Positions 60,978 through 64,000 of a DNA stretch of 64,000 nt are shown piece by piece (position 1 is the first letter of the stretch; every line of letters starts with the position of its first letter). The translations under genes and the position numbers were made by a program. The notes under the pieces were generated by a model. The model was not told the DNA's origin. It did no database searches and saw nothing but the letters and a program-made list of their open reading frames with translations. The DNA is from UBA969 sp041694635 (GTDB lineage Bacteria; Planctomycetota; Planctomycetia; Gemmatales; Gemmataceae): the NCBI GenBank assembly GCA_041694635.1, contig JBDNHI010000019.1, positions 59,630-123,629 on the forward strand, given 5' to 3'.

Positions 60978-62636
60978 TTATGGGATTGCTGGTATGACTT
61001 TTCCATCATTCTTTTGAATCAACAGTTTTAATATTTCAGGATCAATTGTGGATTTTAAGAATCGAACCGAACCATCCGCGAACCCAGCATTAAACCCGCC
61101 CCCAACTTCCAGCATCTTGGGCAGAGGTTTTTTAGGGTCAAAGGCGATATCTTCGGGCTTCGTCCAAACCACCCCATCCGCTGCTTCAACCACCATTATG
61201 GTATTTGAAGTCCCATCCAAAATTGAACTAAGTTTCCCTTGTTTAGTTAAGTCAATGACAGCATCTTTACCTGTGAAAACTTTGTAGTGAGTTTTATCAT
61301 CGCCCGGCTTGTTAACTTTTGGGTGAAAATAAACCTTAGGCATATTCTTGGCAAGCTTCAGGTTATGTTCACTATCCCAAGGTTCATCCAATTTAAATTG
61401 TTGGTAAAGGTTTTGTTCTTCAATATAAGGGAGGATTGCGACGCGCCAGCTAAGAAGAGGATTGCCCGTTTTTTTATCTGTGATCGCAGCAGCTGGAAAA
61501 CCATTATAAGTATCGTGATAATTATGAAATGCCAAGCAGATTTGCTTAAGGTTATTCATAGAATTAGCACGAGTTGCAGCTTCTCTAACCTTTTGCACAG
61601 CAGGTAATAATAAACCAACTAAAATCCCCATAGTTGGCACCATAGAGTTTGTCGAAATTGATGGTGGACTGTATTCCGCAAGTAAAGAAGCCCCTTGAAG
61701 TTTAATAGGCGGATTCTTTAAAAGACCTTCAACTTCATTAAGCATCGCTAAACCAACCAAAGCCCCCATAAATTCCGGAAGTTCGGTCAGTGGCGTTACC
61801 CCTTGCTGACCCTTTGGAAATAGGCGCTTCTCTAATTCCAAGCGCGGTTCCGCCAACTGTGAAATCCCTAATTTTGCAAAGGACCGAATGGTTTCGAGCG
61901 CACCTTTAGCATCTTCTGCCATTTCATAAGTAATCGAAGTGGCAATTTTTAACCCCTTCTCCGCCATTATATCTACTTCCATATAGTTAATACCCTTAAC
62001 CAAGGTATTAAATGGAGGAGGTGCAAAAGCAAGGGCTTCTTTGGGAACCACATTAAAATTGATTGCCGCGTTGATTAGGCTTTCCGAACCACCTTTAAGA
62101 AACTTTTCAAAATTACCTTTTGCAGGAACTTTATCTTTGCCTAACTGTACAATTAAACTAGGAGCTCCAACCGCAATTAAGTTGCCCTGATTAAGTAACG
62201 CTAAGCCAATATCATCTTTGACCTGAATGTTGATGCCATCTTTTTTGCTTGTTTGACCATCAGGCATAGCCGATTCAAATAATGCTTTTTCACTGATTGG
62301 TTTTGAAAGGGAGATGAGGAAGACAAATTCAGGTGGCCCGCCTGGCATATTAGGAAACATAATAAAGCCTGTCGCAGTTTTTACAGTAAACGGATCAGGA
62401 ACAAAGCGTTTTTCCAATGCTTTAAATGCTTCTGGTCCTGCTTTTTTCAAAAGATCTTGCATATCCTTCATCGATTCAGCATGCCAAAGCTTAGCGATAT
62501 CTATATGCACGACTGCTAAAGCGTTTCCAGGAACTAATTTTAAATCTTCGGGTTGCTGCGCACTTCCAAAACTAGGAAGGATGCTTAACATTAAAAAAAC
62601 TAAAGTGAGATGTATCAGATTTTTAGATAGGGACAT
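60978..62636 (-). CDS. Large DUF1559-domain protein with a signal peptide and no prepilin leader
   Basis: 552 residues. The N-terminus is an ordinary signal peptide ending near FGSAQ, followed by about 300 residues of a planctomycete-specific domain (LVPGNALAVVHIDIAKLW). Only then comes a DUF1559 part: the hallmark I-L-V-G-L-L-L-P-A-V-Q-K-V-R-E-A-A appears internally near residue 345 and the domain runs to the end (FADGSVRFLKS). Such proteins may be surface or periplasmic factors. It is monocistronic. Confidence 0.9.
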   Translation of the reverse strand: MSLSKNLIHLTLVFLMLSILPSFGSAQQPEDLKLVPGNALAVVHIDIAKLWHAESMKDMQDLLKKAGPEAFKALEKRFVPDPFTVKTATGFIMFPNMPGGPPEFVFLISLSKPISEKALFESAMPDGQTSKKDGINIQVKDDIGLALLNQGNLIAVGAPSLIVQLGKDKVPAKGNFEKFLKGGSESLINAAINFNVVPKEALAFAPPPFNTLVKGINYMEVDIMAEKGLKIATSITYEMAEDAKGALETIRSFAKLGISQLAEPRLELEKRLFPKGQQGVTPLTELPEFMGALVGLAMLNEVEGLLKNPPIKLQGASLLAEYSPPSISTNSMVPTMGILVGLLLPAVQKVREAATRANSMNNLKQICLAFHNYHDTYNGFPAAAITDKKTGNPLLSWRVAILPYIEEQNLYQQFKLDEPWDSEHNLKLAKNMPKVYFHPKVNKPGDDKTHYKVFTGKDAVIDLTKQGKLSSILDGTSNTIMVVEAADGVVWTKPEDIAFDPKKPLPKMLEVGGGFNAGFADGSVRFLKSTIDPEILKLLIQKNDGKVIPAIP

Positions 62637-62727
62637 TTTCAGAACCTCTAAAATTAGGAAGTGAATACTAAATGAAATAACTGCAATAGATACTTCTACA
62701 CTTGTTTTGTAACCGAATCAAATAAAA

Positions 62728-63597
62728 TTAAGTTAATTTAAGGTTGTTGATTAAGCCTTCACAACTGGGCACGCGGTTAAGGCTGTAAATATGAAAAGCC
62801 TTGGTGCCATGCTTTATTAACTTTTGACAAATCTCGGTGCAAACCTCGATGCCTAATTCCCGAACTGCTTCATCCGAAGTGCAAGCGTTAATTTTATTGA
62901 GGATAGTTTCTGGAATGTTTGCCCCACACATTGCAGTAAATTTTTTAACCTGCTCCGCCCCTAGAAAAGGCAAAATGCCAGGAATAATTACCGCTTTTAC
63001 TTGATGCTTGTTTCTTAGGTAATCTTCAAAAGCAAGGAAAGCATCAACATCATAAAAAAGTTGAGTGATGATAAAATCCGCACCCGCACGACACTTTGCA
63101 GCAGTGCGATCCCAATCAAGATTCTTATCCTTGCATTCGATATGCCCTTCTGGGTACCCCGATGCACCAATTGCAAATCCACCTTTTTGCTTAATGTATT
63201 CGATAAGATCAAAGCTATGAGAAAAACCACCTTCTGTTGTCTTAAATTCAGTTTCCCCCTTAGGCGGATCACCCCTGAGAGCCAGAATATTTTCTACCCC
63301 CATAGCTTTCGCTTCATTAAGAACATCGCCTATCATATCGCGAGTGGAACCAACACAGGTAAGGTGTGGCATAGCTTCGATAGCGAAATCAGTTTTAATG
63401 CGATTTACAATGCGGAGTGTTTGGTTGCGGGTGCTGCCCCCAGCCCCATAAGTTACGGAAGTGAAAGATGGTTTAAGCAATTTTAATTTTGGAATAGTTT
63501 CTTCGAATAGCACCCTCTCGCCTTCCTCGGTTTTCGGAGGAAAGAACTCGAACGAGAAAGTGGCCTTATCTTTATTAAATAAATCCGTAATACGCAT
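62728..63597 (-). CDS. metF: Methylenetetrahydrofolate reductase
   Basis: 289 residues, normal length for bacterial MetF. The landmarks are F-S-F-E-F-F-P-P-K-T, S-V-T-Y-G-A-G-G-S-T-R, L-A-L-R-G-D-P-P-K-G and F-I-T-Q-L-F-Y-D-V-D. It reduces 5,10-methylene-THF to 5-methyl-THF with FAD, supplying the methyl group for methionine synthesis. The only methionine-synthase-like gene in this window is the TusA-fused one at 35.8 kb. Confidence 0.97.
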   Translation of the reverse strand: MRITDLFNKDKATFSFEFFPPKTEEGERVLFEETIPKLKLLKPSFTSVTYGAGGSTRNQTLRIVNRIKTDFAIEAMPHLTCVGSTRDMIGDVLNEAKAMGVENILALRGDPPKGETEFKTTEGGFSHSFDLIEYIKQKGGFAIGASGYPEGHIECKDKNLDWDRTAAKCRAGADFIITQLFYDVDAFLAFEDYLRNKHQVKAVIIPGILPFLGAEQVKKFTAMCGANIPETILNKINACTSDEAVRELGIEVCTEICQKLIKHGTKAFHIYSLNRVPSCEGLINNLKLT

Positions 63598-64000
63598 GAA
63601 AATAATTCTCTAGCTTCTGTATTGGCCCTAGCCATACAAATATAACCGAAAGTGAATAAAAATCTCAACAGGAGTTCATCTCTGAATGTGATTTTGCATT
63701 CAAAGCAACTTCATGAGCTAGTAGAGAGTCTATGAAAAGCCTGAAAGTTTGATTTTTATGTAAATTCTGTATTAGTACGGTTTGTCTGGAAATCACTTGA
63801 TTTATAACGGCAAAGTTGCTTTTTCACAGAGCGAGCACTATTTTTTCTATCAAGACATATAGGACTTACGCAGTTGGACAAAAATGGTCTTACCTATAAT
63901 TACTATTTTAATTAAACTTTCACCTATTGAGCAAGGCAAAAGTAACGGAAAACGATAATTTTCTAATAGCCACCCCATTAAATGCAACAGCTATGGAAGC
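63598..64000. other. Gene-free right end of the window
   Basis: No plausible open frame is seen in 400 bases of AT-rich sequence. The only notable object is the terminus-like sequence at 63858-63877. Confidence 0.6.
63858..63877 (+). repeat. Transposon-end-like sequence related to the MITE at 24.1 kb
   Basis: TATAGGACTTACGCAGTTGG differs at one place in its first 19 bases from the right end of the 118-bp element read inward (TATAGGAGTTACGCAGTTG). The element it belongs to would extend rightward, beyond the window. Confidence 0.6.

Overview
The window looks like a chromosomal segment of a planctomycete, probably from a Gemmatales-type lineage with AT-rich DNA. This is inferred from gene content. 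Diagnostic families are three DUF1559 proteins (two with a pseudopilin leader), a YTV-repeat cysteine-rich surface protein, a YdjY-domain lipoprotein, a TIGR03067 protein, sulfatases, a Tat-exported Gfo/Idh/MocA protein, a DUF1080 protein, an NPCBM protein, a kinase-WD40 fusion and many small lipoproteins. No rRNA, tRNA, CRISPR array, prophage or complete insertion sequence was found.

Layout. 1-6.1 kb (plus strand): the end of an unknown gene with a strong terminator, a long structured leader and the YTV surface protein, a YdjY lipoprotein, an exported oxidoreductase and a secreted Ntn-type amidohydrolase. 6.3-22.3 kb is an export region. It holds one RND pump with an unusually short adaptor on the plus strand, an O/P-type porin, a TolC-like lipoprotein with a small cysteine-containing partner, and on the minus strand an adaptor followed by two translationally coupled RND pumps. 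22.4-32.9 kb (minus): a DUF1559/lipoprotein pair, a MITE-like element, a DUF1080-sulfatase-lactonase cluster, a VapBC-type module, a second sulfatase with an SGNH hydrolase, a TIGR03067 protein, a channel-like protein, a DJ-1/PfpI protein and a glycosyltransferase. 33.0-35.8 kb (plus): a sugar-type ABC importer whose permease carries an extra soluble domain. 35.8-38.3 kb (minus): a TusA-like domain fused to a MetE-type methyltransferase, a DsrE-like protein and a cysteine-rich TusA-like protein. 38.5-44.9 kb (plus): an RsbV/RsbW-like pair, mutS, and an FHA protein coupled to a membrane Ser/Thr kinase. 44.9-63.6 kb (minus): an orphan gene, an LPG-synthase-like membrane protein, two HtrA-like proteins without catalytic residues, a kinase-WD40 protein, another DUF1559/lipoprotein pair, a four-gene exported-protein operon led by an intact HtrA-like protease, a large DUF1559 protein and metF. 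The last 400 bases have no gene but contain a terminus-like sequence related to the MITE.

How it fits together. Most genes act in the envelope: surface structure, efflux, polysaccharide and sulfate-ester turnover, protein quality control, and kinase or FHA signalling. The candidates for an undescribed system are the TusA/MetE/DsrE sulfur cluster, the permease with an embedded domain and no binding-protein gene beside it, the tandem inactive HtrA pair, the HtrA-NPCBM-KDG operon, and the structured leader of the YTV gene. All functions are read from sequence motifs and family knowledge; nothing was searched or computed.
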